A DNA stretch of 64,000 nt from Ktedonospora formicarum (GTDB lineage Bacteria > Chloroflexota > Ktedonobacteria > Ktedonobacterales > Ktedonobacteraceae), in the NCBI RefSeq assembly GCF_016587355.1, contig NZ_BNJF01000001.1, forward strand, positions 2,616,501-2,680,500. Direction: 5' to 3'. Below the pieces are notes generated by a model. The model was not told the DNA's origin, made no database searches, and worked only from the letters and a program-made list of their open reading frames with translations. The position numbers were made by a program, and so were the translations under genes. Of the stretch, positions 1 to 9,556 are shown in pieces. Every line of letters begins with the position of its first letter. The stretch's first letter is position 1.

Positions 1-809
1 GAACCAATAGCACCCGCTACAACCAGCGATATACCATAGACATGCATCAGGTAGAGTGTAATCGTCGCCGCAATAGCATTCCCCAGACTGAAAGTACCCA
101 TATGTGAGAGCCCAAGCAACCAGAGCGAGCGCGAACGGAGCGCAGTACCAAAGCGAGGAGCGCTGACCTGCCGCGCCTCTCGACGCTCCGGGATCAGCAA
201 CCAGGTTACAATACAGGCAAGCGTCAGTAATCCCCAGAAGAGAAAGCAGCCCTGCCAGCCCAAACGAGGCAACAAGAGTGGGGTAAAGAGGAGCCCCAGA
301 CCCGCCCCCAGTTGCACCGATCCCCCATAAAACCCCTGTCCTAATGTAGAGTAACGTCCTAGTCCCGCAACCACATTCGCCCCTGCCAGAAAGGCACAGC
401 CAGCCGCGAATCCAATCACGACCTGCCAGGCCAACATCCATGCCAGGCTGGCAACAAGTGGTTGCGCGATGCTTCCCAGTGCTAGCGAGCTACATGATAT
501 GAGCAGAACTGGCTTCGTACCAAAGCGATCCGCCAGCACGCCACCAACCATATATGTAAGTGCCATTCCGATAAAGAGAAGCGTGGAGAAGAGCCCAACC
601 TCACCGCTTGTAATGTGCATCTCGGAACGCATAGCTGAAGAGAGAGGGCTATAATTAGTATAGTGTACAGAAATCATGATGCCAGTGAAGAGCGCAACCA
701 AGATACGAACTGTCGCACGCCCCCTGCTCATTGCACCATCTATCACAACAGGCGCAGCAGCCTCCACATCAGATGCACGCGAGGCAGGCTCCAGATTAAG
801 GTTCGCCAC
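1..809 (-). CDS. MFS transporter, 3' end outside the window
   Basis: This is a major facilitator superfamily permease, an inner-membrane secondary transporter; the substrate cannot be told. Translation of the reverse strand gives about 269 residues. The start is GTG at 809, seven bases after a good AGGAG. After a polar N-terminus of about 30 residues come hydrophobic segments, and the classic MFS motif A is visible after the second one (GGVLADRFGTK). The segment after helix 6 holds the usual basic loop (PERREARQ). The gene leaves the window at base 1, so the C-terminal half is unseen. It diverges from the phosphatase gene, and a tandem 16-bp repeat lies in the shared upstream region. The family call is firm; the substrate is unknown. 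Confidence 0.85.
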   Translation of the reverse strand, partial: MANLNLEPASRASDVEAAAPVVIDGAMSRGRATVRILVALFTGIMISVHYTNYSPLSSAMRSEMHITSGEVGLFSTLLFIGMALTYMVGGVLADRFGTKPVLLISCSSLALGSIAQPLVASLAWMLAWQVVIGFAAGCAFLAGANVVAGLGRYSTLGQGFYGGSVQLGAGLGLLFTPLLLPRLGWQGCFLFWGLLTLACIVTWLLIPERREARQVSAPRFGTALRSRSLWLLGLSHMGTFSLGNAIAATITLYLMHVYGISLVVAGAIG

Positions 810-868
810 AAGATAACTCCTTAATAATTAAGGGATATTTACATAATGCGCCATCGCGCATCCAGCAA

Positions 869-900
869 AATATGCCACATCTTAAATATGCCACATCTTA
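869..900. repeat. tandem 16-bp repeat in a divergent promoter region
   Basis: Two perfect head-to-tail copies of aatatgccacatctta (869-884 and 885-900) lie between the divergent MFS and PP2C-like genes. They sit about 60-90 bp upstream of the MFS start codon in AT-rich sequence. A regulator binding site is a reasonable inference but nothing here identifies the protein. Confidence 0.5.
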
Positions 901-1027
901 TATGTATCATATTTTGGCGATCACATTTGCCCTCGTCTGTACAGAAAGTAGAGACTGAGCATATAATGAGAGCACTCGCCCATTTTATGGCTTTTGTAGC
1001 GCATGCTTGCACAGGAGGTCGAAACAC

Positions 1028-1876
1028 TTGGCGAAGCACTTTACCACGCAATCACAGATCGCAACGCTACGCTGGCTCGGCAGCGAAGCGATGTATCTCG
1101 ATACCCCCAATGTGAGCCCATGTGCTCATATGGTCATAGGACGCTACGGTGGTCGCTCCTCATCAGGCGCGCATAAGAATGAGGATGGAGCTTTTATTTG
1201 TTGCGCTCAGGATGCTTCCTGGGAGGTCGCGGCACTCATTGATGGACACTACAGCCCACAAAGCACAAGCCTGCTGCTGGATCTCTTTACAGACCAACAA
1301 GACATGATTGCATCCCTCATGCAGCAACCCATCGAGACAGCATTCATCTCACTTCAACAAATTATCTATCAGCAACTTAGCTCACCAGCCTTTAGAGAAC
1401 GTTGCCGCACTATACGCGGCGAAGCTTCATGCTTGATCTGCGCACGCAAAGAACGTTTTCTCTGGTGGCTCTGCATCGGCGATTGTGTACTCTACCTGTT
1501 GCATCCAGAACTGGCACGGCTTGGTCAGTTCGCACTTAACCAGCGCAGTTTTTTTGAGTGGGTAGGGCGCTCAAATATCTTTGACCTCCCCATTCCTTGC
1601 TATGCAACTGGCATTCGTGAACTACGCGGAGGCCGCAACCGAATACTTCTACTCACTGATGGGCTGCTAGAATTTGGGCAGCATCCCTTTGAGAATCCCT
1701 GGTATCTCTATGATCATTTCACACGTAAGCGTGAGGTTCGCGATATAGATTTACGACCGCTGGCTCGTACCGCGCTAGAACGTGTACATGAAGAGGGCGG
1801 ATTAGATAGCGCAACGCTACTCCTCTGGGACATTGAGAATCCCCAATCACCAACCTGGGCTTCCTCGCCCGCGTAA
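1028..1876 (+). CDS. PP2C-like serine/threonine phosphatase domain protein
   Basis: This resembles PPM/PP2C-type metal-dependent phosphatases, which remove phosphate from Ser/Thr residues and often oppose Hanks-type kinases. Visible family features are the early GAHKNEDG segment, a central G-D-C in place of the usual G-D-S, and LLTDGL near the C-terminus (normally L.SDG). About 282 residues, close to a minimal PP2C domain, with no membrane segment. The TTG at 1028 is chosen because AGGAGG lies nine bases upstream; TTG 1007 and ATG 1091 are alternatives. The metal-binding aspartates are only partly recognisable, so it could be a degenerate or regulatory member. Two Hanks kinases lie within 10 kb, but a link is only inferred. 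Confidence 0.65.
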   Translation: MAKHFTTQSQIATLRWLGSEAMYLDTPNVSPCAHMVIGRYGGRSSSGAHKNEDGAFICCAQDASWEVAALIDGHYSPQSTSLLLDLFTDQQDMIASLMQQPIETAFISLQQIIYQQLSSPAFRERCRTIRGEASCLICARKERFLWWLCIGDCVLYLLHPELARLGQFALNQRSFFEWVGRSNIFDLPIPCYATGIRELRGGRNRILLLTDGLLEFGQHPFENPWYLYDHFTRKREVRDIDLRPLARTALERVHEEGGLDSATLLLWDIENPQSPTWASSPA

Positions 1877-1899
1877 TCGCTCACAAGTAATCGCTCTAT

Positions 1900-2460
1900 A
1901 TGGGCTCTTATCGCTCAGAGCTAGAAATGGGACCAGACATGGAAGAGATTGAGACACAAAGTGAAGCCCCAACCCGCTCACGCACCGTTACCTGGACCGA
2001 TCCACTCGCCAGCGCCCAACTGGGCAGACAGATGAGCGGGCTAGAATATCTCAAAGCACTATTAAGTGGAGCCATCGCGCCCCCACCAATAGCGGAACTT
2101 ATGGGGATGAGTCTGGCTGAAGTTGAAGAAGGACGCATCGTTTTTGTTGTCGAGCCTGCCGAATACCATTACAATCCAATAGGCTCCGTACATGGCGGTG
2201 TGGCAGCGACCCTGCTTGACTCCGCAATGGGCTGCGCCGTTCAATCGGTGCTACCACTCAAGACAGCCTATACCACTCTAGAACTTAAGGTCAATTATCT
2301 TCGTCCCCTGACAAGCTCGACTGGTCCTGTTCGCTGTGAAGGTAATATCATTCACCAGGGTGGACGCATCGCAACAGCAGAGGGACGCATCGTTGACGCA
2401 GCAGGAAAACTTTACGCCCACGGTACAACAACCTGCATGCTCATGCGTCCACAGAGCTGA
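1900..2460 (+). CDS. PaaI-type hotdog-fold thioesterase
   Basis: This predicted acyl-CoA thioesterase belongs to the PaaI/4HBT hotdog family, which hydrolyses acyl-CoA to free acid and CoA in the cytoplasm. The diagnostic motif V-H-G-G-V-A-A-T-L-L-D-S-A-M-G is present mid-protein, followed by the family's L...VNYLRP strand and G..ATAEG...D..GKL.A segment. At up to 186 residues it is longer than the usual 130-150, because of a polar N-terminal extension; starts at 1927 or 1939 would shorten it. It follows the PP2C-like gene by 23 bp in the same direction, so the two may be co-transcribed. Substrate not predictable. Confidence 0.85.
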   Translation: MGSYRSELEMGPDMEEIETQSEAPTRSRTVTWTDPLASAQLGRQMSGLEYLKALLSGAIAPPPIAELMGMSLAEVEEGRIVFVVEPAEYHYNPIGSVHGGVAATLLDSAMGCAVQSVLPLKTAYTTLELKVNYLRPLTSSTGPVRCEGNIIHQGGRIATAEGRIVDAAGKLYAHGTTTCMLMRPQS

Positions 2461-2480
2461 TTCTCAAAAGCACAACGCAC

Positions 2481-2515
2481 AAGCCACCCTTTCCGAATAC
2501 CAGGAAGGGTGGCTT
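2481..2515. terminator. bidirectional terminator hairpin
   Basis: An inverted repeat of about 13 bp per arm with a short loop lies between the convergent thioesterase and penicillin-binding protein genes. The outer arms are A-rich on one side and T-rich on the other, so it can work in both directions. Confidence 0.7.
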
Positions 2516-2542
2516 GCATATCGCTCACAAGGGAAGTGGCTC

Positions 2543-5449
2543 TCAATAACCAGGAGCCGCTGAGCTAGTTGGAAGTGCATCAGGTCCATTAGAACCACTG
2601 CTCCTCCTATTCGAAGGCATCATACCGGGAGCATCATTGTCACCGCCCTCATTGCCACGGCTCCACTCCGAACCCGGATTGCGGCGGCTACCATTGCCCG
2701 AACCGCGACCGCTACCATCACCAGAGCCGCCCGAGCTATTATTTTTATCGCCATTTTTCCCATCTTTGTCGCGACCATCTTTCCCGTTCCCATCCCTCAA
2801 TTTGGGATCTTTACAGGCTTCGGGAATTTCCTTATCGCTATCAGTATCATTACTGATATCTTCCTCATCCTCGTCTTTAGGCTCCGGACAGACTACAGGC
2901 GGGACATAGTAGTTCGCCCCTTGAAGCGTAGGCTGAGTACCATCAATAAACCAATCACTCACGGTCCCCTCACCAGACGCAGGAACTAGTCCGGTATTCG
3001 CTGAGACAGTACCTAAATGCACGCCCGCTGGACGAGGAAAACCATCAGGCGGAAAGTCATAATATTGAGAGGTATACTCCATCACATCTCGCCAGATAGG
3101 ACCAGCACCAGTAATACCAATGACATCATACATCCGCTCATTGTTGCTATTGCCAGCCCAAACGCCCACAGCCAGATACGGCGTATAGCCAATAGTCCAG
3201 TTATCACGGAAACTATCAGTAGTACCAGTCTTTGCCGCCGCTGGACGGCTTAGCTCCAACGGATTTCCCGGATAGAACTCTTTGTAGCGCGCGGTTCGAT
3301 CAGAGAGAATGTCGTTAATCAAGAACGCTACATCTGGTCTCAGCGCACGTATACCAGCAGGATGAGCACTATTGAACTTGTATATCTCCTTGCCCTGATT
3401 ATCTTTTATAGAGAGAATTGAAATGGGAGGCATGCGTAGACCCTGGTTAGCAAAGGTGGCATAGGCACCCGTCATATTGAGCAGCGAAACCTCTTTTGAG
3501 CCCAGCGCCAATGAGGGGCCTGTTTGCGAGGTAGGGAGATTCGCCACCTCTGGAATGCCCAGACGGCCCGCCATATTTTTCACATTCGGGATGCCAGCAT
3601 ACATAATGGCATCAATAGCGGGAATATTAAACGAATTCGCAAGCGCTGTACGAACCGTCATGGGATAATCGCTATGGAACTTGGCGTCATAGTTCTGCGG
3701 ATGATAATAATCTGGCGGATCAACAGGGTACACGGTCTGATGATCAGAGACAATCATGGCGGGATACCAGCCCATTTCAAAGGCTGTCGCATACACAATA
3801 GGCTTGAAGGATGAACCTGGCTGACGCTCAGTCGTGGCTCCGTTCATCTGCCCTGGGGCCTCAGGCGTGTTGGCTTCATAGGAGGCGCTACCATTCATAG
3901 CCAGGATCTCGCCATTCTTGGGATTCATCACCACAACAGCGGCGTTGTTCACGTTCTTGTCTCGACTCAACACATTATAGGTACCCAACCCCTGGTCATA
4001 GGTCGTTGTATACAGGTTGTTGTAGGTTATGGCCTCTACTTTCTGTTCTAAATCATAGTCGAGCGTAGTATATACATCAAAGCCACCATCACGCAGATTG
4101 ACGGGGCCTCCAAGCACTTGCTCAAGTTGATTAATGACATATTGAACGAAATGGGGAGCTTTCATACCTGAATTAGCATTATAGGACTTGATGACGCTCT
4201 GACGCATCTCGGCACGGGCCTGCTCTGCCTGGGCGGGAGTAATCATCTTCATCTCAACCATCGAGTTCAGCACAATGGCTTGACGCTCCAGTGCAGCCTC
4301 TTTGTTAATCACAGGATTATAGTACGTCGGGCTCTGGGGCAGACCCGCAAGGAGTGAAGCCTCACCCAGTGTCAGGCGCGAGATGGCTGGCTTACAAACA
4401 TTTTTCTGGCATTGTGGTTGCAGGCCAAAAAAGTTGCGCGCAGCCGCTTCGACCCCATAGTTGATATTGCCATAGTAGACAGTATTGAGATACATCTCCA
4501 TGATTTTCCATTTGGGGTACTCTTGTGTTAGACCCGCTGCCAGCACAGCCTCCTGCGCTTTGACTGGTAAACTGCGCTCCTGGCCCGCAAAGAACTGGTT
4601 CTTAATGAGTTGTTGGGTGATCGTGCTTCCCCCCTCGCGCACCTCCCCACTACGTGCGTTGGAGAGAAACGCACGTCCAATACCCTGGAGATCAACACCT
4701 CCATTAGACCAGAAGGTATGGTCCTCAGCAGCTACAGTAGCATTAATCAAAAGTGGCGAGATATCCTGGTAGTTGACATAGGTACGTCGCCCCTTGCCGA
4801 TTTGTTTATCATACAACTCATATAGGAGTTTGCCATGGCGATCATAGATATGGGTAGTCTGAAAAAGTGAATGATGGGCAATACCGTCAATGGAAGCTTG
4901 CTGAACCTGGTAATAGCCATATGCAAGGCCAGTGCCACCAAAGGCAATAAATAAAACTACCAGAAAGAGCAAGGAAGCACTAATGAGCAGGCGTGGAGGA
5001 CCTGAACGCCCTCTCCTGGGATGCTTCAAGCGTGAACGCCTTTTACGCAAGGCTTGTCTATGCCCCTTTGCGTTTCTTCTAGTCTCACGCGTTTGTATGG
5101 ATGGTTTGAGGACAGCAACAATACTGGGCATAGTCAGCGTCTTCTGCTCTGTGATATCAACTAGATGGGCGATATACGCTTGCAGCGTTCGAGGTCGCTT
5201 TTCAGAGTCGCTTTCCGCCTGAGAGAGCGAAACGTGCTGCGTAGGCGAATCTGGTGCAGTATGTGCAAGGTGTGAACCACTGTGGTCTGGCAGATAGGGT
5301 AAGGGTTGTTTAAACAACGTGGGCGGTTGCTTGTGGTTACCCTTGCCAAGCATACCTCTATCGGCTGATTGCGGTAGAGCGTCCTGTGATGAGCTGAAGT
5401 TCTGCCTTGAAATGTCTGATTTATTAGTATCAGGATGCTCGGTTGACAT
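2543..5449 (-). CDS. class A penicillin-binding protein (transglycosylase/transpeptidase)
   Basis: This bifunctional wall enzyme polymerises lipid II glycan strands and cross-links their peptides outside the membrane. Order of parts over 968 residues: a basic, disordered cytoplasmic N-terminus; one membrane anchor (about residues 150-180, LLFLVVLFIAFGGTG core); a GT51 transglycosylase domain with EDHTFWSNGG and GGSTITQQLIKN; then a transpeptidase domain with active-site SSFK (QPGSSFKP), SFN and KTGTT. A roughly 100-residue tail rich in Asp/Lys then Gly/Ser/Asn follows. The start has an AAGGG about ten bases upstream. It is longer than typical PBP1A (700-850) because of both tails. It stands alone, convergent with the thioesterase gene. 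Confidence 0.95.
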   Translation of the reverse strand: MSTEHPDTNKSDISRQNFSSSQDALPQSADRGMLGKGNHKQPPTLFKQPLPYLPDHSGSHLAHTAPDSPTQHVSLSQAESDSEKRPRTLQAYIAHLVDITEQKTLTMPSIVAVLKPSIQTRETRRNAKGHRQALRKRRSRLKHPRRGRSGPPRLLISASLLFLVVLFIAFGGTGLAYGYYQVQQASIDGIAHHSLFQTTHIYDRHGKLLYELYDKQIGKGRRTYVNYQDISPLLINATVAAEDHTFWSNGGVDLQGIGRAFLSNARSGEVREGGSTITQQLIKNQFFAGQERSLPVKAQEAVLAAGLTQEYPKWKIMEMYLNTVYYGNINYGVEAAARNFFGLQPQCQKNVCKPAISRLTLGEASLLAGLPQSPTYYNPVINKEAALERQAIVLNSMVEMKMITPAQAEQARAEMRQSVIKSYNANSGMKAPHFVQYVINQLEQVLGGPVNLRDGGFDVYTTLDYDLEQKVEAITYNNLYTTTYDQGLGTYNVLSRDKNVNNAAVVVMNPKNGEILAMNGSASYEANTPEAPGQMNGATTERQPGSSFKPIVYATAFEMGWYPAMIVSDHQTVYPVDPPDYYHPQNYDAKFHSDYPMTVRTALANSFNIPAIDAIMYAGIPNVKNMAGRLGIPEVANLPTSQTGPSLALGSKEVSLLNMTGAYATFANQGLRMPPISILSIKDNQGKEIYKFNSAHPAGIRALRPDVAFLINDILSDRTARYKEFYPGNPLELSRPAAAKTGTTDSFRDNWTIGYTPYLAVGVWAGNSNNERMYDVIGITGAGPIWRDVMEYTSQYYDFPPDGFPRPAGVHLGTVSANTGLVPASGEGTVSDWFIDGTQPTLQGANYYVPPVVCPEPKDEDEEDISNDTDSDKEIPEACKDPKLRDGNGKDGRDKDGKNGDKNNSSGGSGDGSGRGSGNGSRRNPGSEWSRGNEGGDNDAPGMMPSNRRSSGSNGPDALPTSSAAPGY

Positions 5450-6143
5450 TTATATATATCCCTTCTGGATCATAGTACATTTTCCCTATAAATTGACTCA
5501 TAAACGTCCCACTCCTATCCACATGCTTTGTACAATAAGGTTTTTATTCAGTATCTCATCACTTCAGTATCCTCACCACTTACGTGGCCCACTGGGCTTG
5601 TCTGGGAACTCTTAGGCGGCGTATCGGCTCCAAGTCCATACTAGTCACAACAAATCCTTATCCAAGCTACGCACCAGCATATTTCCCGGTAAGTTCACGT
5701 GTTGCACTCACCTACTACACATTATAGTAAAACGTATGGGATAGTGATTTGGAGTATTTAGGCAGTATTATGGCTGAATATCGATAATTATAACTATAAA
5801 AATGTACTCTTGCTGGCAGGTAAGATATGAACAAGGGAAAAGAGGTGAATGTTGCAACTCAAGTGCTTGAGTGACGTAGTAGTACATTGAGGGCTGGATA
5901 CGGAGAGGCAAGATAGACTTGGTAGTATATAATAATCAGGAACCTCATACCATCAAGATAGGCGCTTGCGTGCTGTAATTCCAGAACTAAATGAGAGGCC
6001 CGAGAAAGAGAAAATGGTGTATACCTATCACATACCGGGCCTGATAAGCTTCGCGATGCCATTATACGGTGAGGGGGTATCGTTTATTCATTCCCCTGTC
6101 CTTCGGGCAGAGGGCAACGCGGTGAAGGACGGACGAAGAGAGA
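5450..6143. other. 694-bp intergenic region without a supported gene
   Basis: This AT-rich stretch separates the divergent penicillin-binding protein and rsmA genes, so it should hold both promoters. Short open frames exist on both strands, but none has a ribosome-binding site or a recognisable protein. A small imperfect hairpin with a TTC loop lies at about 6091-6111, just upstream of rsmA. I see no repeat or RNA gene. Confidence 0.5.
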
Positions 6144-7055
6144 GTGGTAAAACACCAGGAGCAGCGCCAACCAGTGGCGAAACCCATGACAAACTACGAT
6201 ACGCTTGATCTCACAAATATACACGACTTGCGAAACCTCCTCTACGCACACAATATGCGTCCAAATAAGTCTTTTGGTCAGAATTTCCTTATAAATCGTT
6301 CTGTGCTTGAGAAGATTGTCGAGGCGGCAGAGGTCAACGCGCAAGATGAAATTCTTGAGGTTGGGGCAGGAACCGGAGTGCTGACACGCGAACTGGCGAA
6401 GGTGGCACATCGGGTAGTAGCGGTCGAACTAGAACGCGATATGCTGGCACTGCTTGACAAGACAGTAGGAAACACCTCCAACGTAGAGCTTGTCGAGAAA
6501 AACCTGCTCTTCATCGATCCTACAGACTATTTTGAGCACAGACCCTACAAACTGGTCGCGAACCTGCCTTATTATATTACCGCGCCAACCTTCCGTCACT
6601 TTCTAGAGAGCACAAATGCTCCCCAACTATTAGTTGTGATGGTCCAATGGGAAGTGGCTCAACGCATCGTTGCAGAGCCAGGTGATTTGAGCCTGCTAGG
6701 AGTAAGCATTCAGTTCTACGGAACGCCACGCATCGTCGCCAGGGTTCCTGCTCAATCCTTTTATCCCGCACCAAAAGTTGATTCGGCCATTTTACGGATC
6801 GATGTCAACGATGAGGTTCCATTGACGTTGGAGGAACGCAATCGCTTCTTTCGCGTTGTACAAGCAGGCTTCGCGGCAAAGCGCAAACAACTACACAACT
6901 CACTAACCCATGCCTTGCACTACAAAAATGAGATCATTCGTGAGTGCCTTATGGAGGCGGGCATTGAGCCTAGCAGGCGTGCTGAGATGTTAAGTATTGA
7001 GGAGTGGATAAAGTTGTGGAGGCAAATCGAGGCCACACGCAACATTTCCTCGTAG
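6144..7055 (+). CDS. rsmA: 16S rRNA (adenine-N6,N6) dimethyltransferase RsmA/KsgA
   Basis: RsmA dimethylates two adjacent adenines in the 3'-terminal helix 45 of 16S rRNA using S-adenosylmethionine, late in small-subunit assembly. Evidence: the FGQNFLIN opening motif, the SAM-binding EVGAGTGVLT segment, the catalytic NLPYYIT motif, and the C-terminal helical domain with QAGFAAKRKQLHNSL. With the GTG start at 6144 (GAAGAG upstream) it has 303 residues; the ATG at 6186 gives a more usual length and cannot be excluded. It is read alone, 170 bp before the kinase-TPR gene. Confidence 0.95.
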   Translation: MVKHQEQRQPVAKPMTNYDTLDLTNIHDLRNLLYAHNMRPNKSFGQNFLINRSVLEKIVEAAEVNAQDEILEVGAGTGVLTRELAKVAHRVVAVELERDMLALLDKTVGNTSNVELVEKNLLFIDPTDYFEHRPYKLVANLPYYITAPTFRHFLESTNAPQLLVVMVQWEVAQRIVAEPGDLSLLGVSIQFYGTPRIVARVPAQSFYPAPKVDSAILRIDVNDEVPLTLEERNRFFRVVQAGFAAKRKQLHNSLTHALHYKNEIIRECLMEAGIEPSRRAEMLSIEEWIKLWRQIEATRNISS

Positions 7056-7227
7056 GTATGCTATTATACGAAAAGCTATTACTCCTTAAAATACAAGGAT
7101 ATGAACACTCAAGCACCTCAGCGTTAGCCACATAATAGGCTGTCATGTCTTCGCATGAAGGCGGGGGTTTTGTATCAGATCTTAGTGTGTTAAGAACTCT
7201 ATTTTGGAAGAAGAAGTAGCGAAATCT

Positions 7228-9474
7228 ATGTCGACACAGGAGCAGTTCTGCGAGAACTGTGGAGCAGCGAATGCGGCTACGGCGCACTTCTGCCAATATT
7301 GTGCCAAAGCATTACCATTCCGGCACACCACAGGGTCGCTACCCGAACAAACCTTGCTCAGTGGGCGTTACCAGCTTGAAACGCTAATAGGCAAGGGTGG
7401 GATGGGCGCGGTCTATAAAGCCCTGGATACACGGTTCAATAATCGCACCATCGCCATCAAGGAGATGAGCAAGGCAGGCCTCTCAGACACAAGCGCACAA
7501 GAGGCTGAAGATGCCTTCGAGCGAGAAGCGCTCCTGCTTGCGGACCTCCTACACCCCAATCTTCCTCGCATCTATGACCACTTTAGCGAGAATGAACGCT
7601 CCTACCTGGTCATGGATTTTATTGAGGGTCGCTCTATAGAGGATGATGTAGAGAAAGCCGGTGGGAAGCCACTCCCATTTGATGATGTCTTAGACTGGGG
7701 CAAGCAACTCTGTGATGTTCTAGGGTATCTACATCAACATCAGCCGCCCATCATTTTTCGTGACCTCAAGCCCTCGAATGTGATGATCAATGGCAACCAC
7801 ATCTACCTGATTGATTTTGGAATCGCACGTGTCTTCAAGCCGGGGCAATCCCATGACACAGTCGCGCTCGGGTCACCGGGCTTTGCCGCGCCCGAACAGT
7901 ATGGCAAGGCTCAAAGCACGCCCCGCTCGGATATCTATAGCCTGGGCGCGCTCTTACATAGTTTACTCACCGGGGTCGATCCCAGCGAACAACCCTTCTT
8001 CTTCAGACCCGCTTCAGCCCTTAATCCACAGGTTCCACCAGAATTAGAGGACCTGCTCGAACGCATGCTACAAATGGATGCAGATAAACGCCCTGCCAGC
8101 ACGCAAGAAGTACTGGATGTGCTACGCTACATTGAGCAGCAACGTATCAGCGGTACACTAAGTCAGCCTGCGATAAATATAGTAGGTAAAACTAGCATTC
8201 CCTCAGGGATGACTGGCACCTATACCAAAACCACCTCTTCAGCGCCTGAGACCAGCCAACTCTTACAGGACGCCTATAAACTCTATGCGCAGCGTCGGGT
8301 TCCAGAAGCGCTCGCCCTGTATGACCGGGTCATCAAGACTGATTCACTCAATGCTCAGGCATGGCAGGGGCGAGGGCTAACCCAGGCTCTCAACGGACAA
8401 CATCGCGAGGCCTTGAAGTCCTTTGACCGCGCCCTACAACTTGATCCCGATCTAGTGACCTCCTTAAACGGCAAGGGGGTAGCCCTCAATCGTATGCGCC
8501 ACAATCGCGACGCGCTGTCTGCCTTCGATCGAGCTATACTGTTGGAGCCTGGGAATGCCGTAGCCTGGAATGGCAAGGGCGCGGCCCTCAGTGCTCTCGG
8601 TCTGACAGATCAAGCCCTTAATGCCTTTGATACGGCCTTGAGCTTTGACTCCGGAATGGCGCTGGCATGGAGCAACAAGAGTCTGGTACTACGCCAGATG
8701 AAGCATTACAGTGAGGCCTTCCAGGCAGCAGAGAAGTCTCTAAGCCTGGAACCGAACTCAGCGCTGAACTGGAACAGCAAGGGCTTGATTCTTTTCGAGA
8801 TGGGGCAACTGCGTGAGTCATATCAGGCCTATCAGGAGGCCATCAGGCGCGATCCGCGCTTCGCTCCGGCCCTCTATGGTCTGGGGAATGTGCTCTACGC
8901 TCAGCAGAAGTTCAAGCTCGCGCTGGACAATTATGATCGAGCGTTACAATGTGATCCTAACTACGTCAAAGTGTGGGAACGACGCGGACAAATTTTGCAA
9001 GATCTGGGCAACTATCGCAAAGCGCTGGAATCCTATGAGCGCGCGACACAGCTTGATCCCATGTTCGCTCCCGCCTGGGTAGGCAAAGGAGCAGTTCTCA
9101 GTCGCATGGAGCGCTATGATCTCGCCTTGACTGCGTATGACGAGGCGCTCCGCCGTAATCCCAACCTCCCGGCAGCACTCAATGGAAGAGGTAATTCGCT
9201 GTACCGCCTGGGAAATTATAGCGCGGCCTTGCTCGCGTACGATGGAGCACTCAAAGCCAATCCGCGCATGGTTTCGGCCCTGCACAACAAGTCTCTGATA
9301 CTCAAACTATTAGGGCGCTATAACGAAGCTCTCCAGGCCGCCGAGGCCGCCATCAGCCTCGCCCCAGGTGATCCAGACAACTGGTTACGTAAGGCCGAAG
9401 CGCTCCGCAAACTCTATCGCAAGAAGGATGCTCGCGCCGCCGAAGCTGAAGCTGCACGCCTGCGCGGCATGTAA
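7228..9474 (+). CDS. Ser/Thr protein kinase with N-terminal zinc ribbon and TPR array
   Basis: This is a Hanks-type protein kinase fused to a protein-interaction scaffold. From the N-terminus: a small zinc ribbon with two CxxC pairs (residues about 8-28); a kinase domain with the glycine loop GKGGMGAVYK, AIKEM lysine, DFG in LIDFGIAR and APEQYG; then about 13 tandem TPR units from roughly residue 265 to the end. No membrane segment is seen, so it is probably cytoplasmic. The catalytic loop reads FRDLKPSN: the usual His of HRD is Phe, while Asp and Asn remain. ATG 7228 is preferred over an upstream TTG at 7204. It ends in a very long terminator hairpin. Confidence 0.93.
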   Translation: MSTQEQFCENCGAANAATAHFCQYCAKALPFRHTTGSLPEQTLLSGRYQLETLIGKGGMGAVYKALDTRFNNRTIAIKEMSKAGLSDTSAQEAEDAFEREALLLADLLHPNLPRIYDHFSENERSYLVMDFIEGRSIEDDVEKAGGKPLPFDDVLDWGKQLCDVLGYLHQHQPPIIFRDLKPSNVMINGNHIYLIDFGIARVFKPGQSHDTVALGSPGFAAPEQYGKAQSTPRSDIYSLGALLHSLLTGVDPSEQPFFFRPASALNPQVPPELEDLLERMLQMDADKRPASTQEVLDVLRYIEQQRISGTLSQPAINIVGKTSIPSGMTGTYTKTTSSAPETSQLLQDAYKLYAQRRVPEALALYDRVIKTDSLNAQAWQGRGLTQALNGQHREALKSFDRALQLDPDLVTSLNGKGVALNRMRHNRDALSAFDRAILLEPGNAVAWNGKGAALSALGLTDQALNAFDTALSFDSGMALAWSNKSLVLRQMKHYSEAFQAAEKSLSLEPNSALNWNSKGLILFEMGQLRESYQAYQEAIRRDPRFAPALYGLGNVLYAQQKFKLALDNYDRALQCDPNYVKVWERRGQILQDLGNYRKALESYERATQLDPMFAPAWVGKGAVLSRMERYDLALTAYDEALRRNPNLPAALNGRGNSLYRLGNYSAALLAYDGALKANPRMVSALHNKSLILKLLGRYNEALQAAEAAISLAPGDPDNWLRKAEALRKLYRKKDARAAEAEAARLRGM

Positions 9475-9482
9475 CGGCAGAT

Positions 9483-9539
9483 AGAAAGGCGCAGACCTCT
9501 TCTTTATGGCGAACATAAAGAAGAGGTCTGCGCCTTTCT
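9483..9539. terminator. 26-bp-stem bidirectional terminator
   Basis: Two perfectly complementary 26-base arms (9483-9508 and 9514-9539) enclose the five-base loop gcgaa. It lies between the convergent kinase-TPR and PRC-barrel genes. The A/T-rich outer ends allow termination either way. Confidence 0.85.
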
Positions 9540-9556
9540 CAAAGAGATAACAAATC

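Noticed and set aside
2637..2909. Pro/Ser-rich 90-residue frame on the plus strand
   Set aside because: It is the antisense of the Gly/Asp-rich tail of the penicillin-binding protein.
5966..6208. 80-residue frame upstream of rsmA
   Set aside because: No family pattern and no clear ribosome-binding site, and it overlaps the rsmA start.
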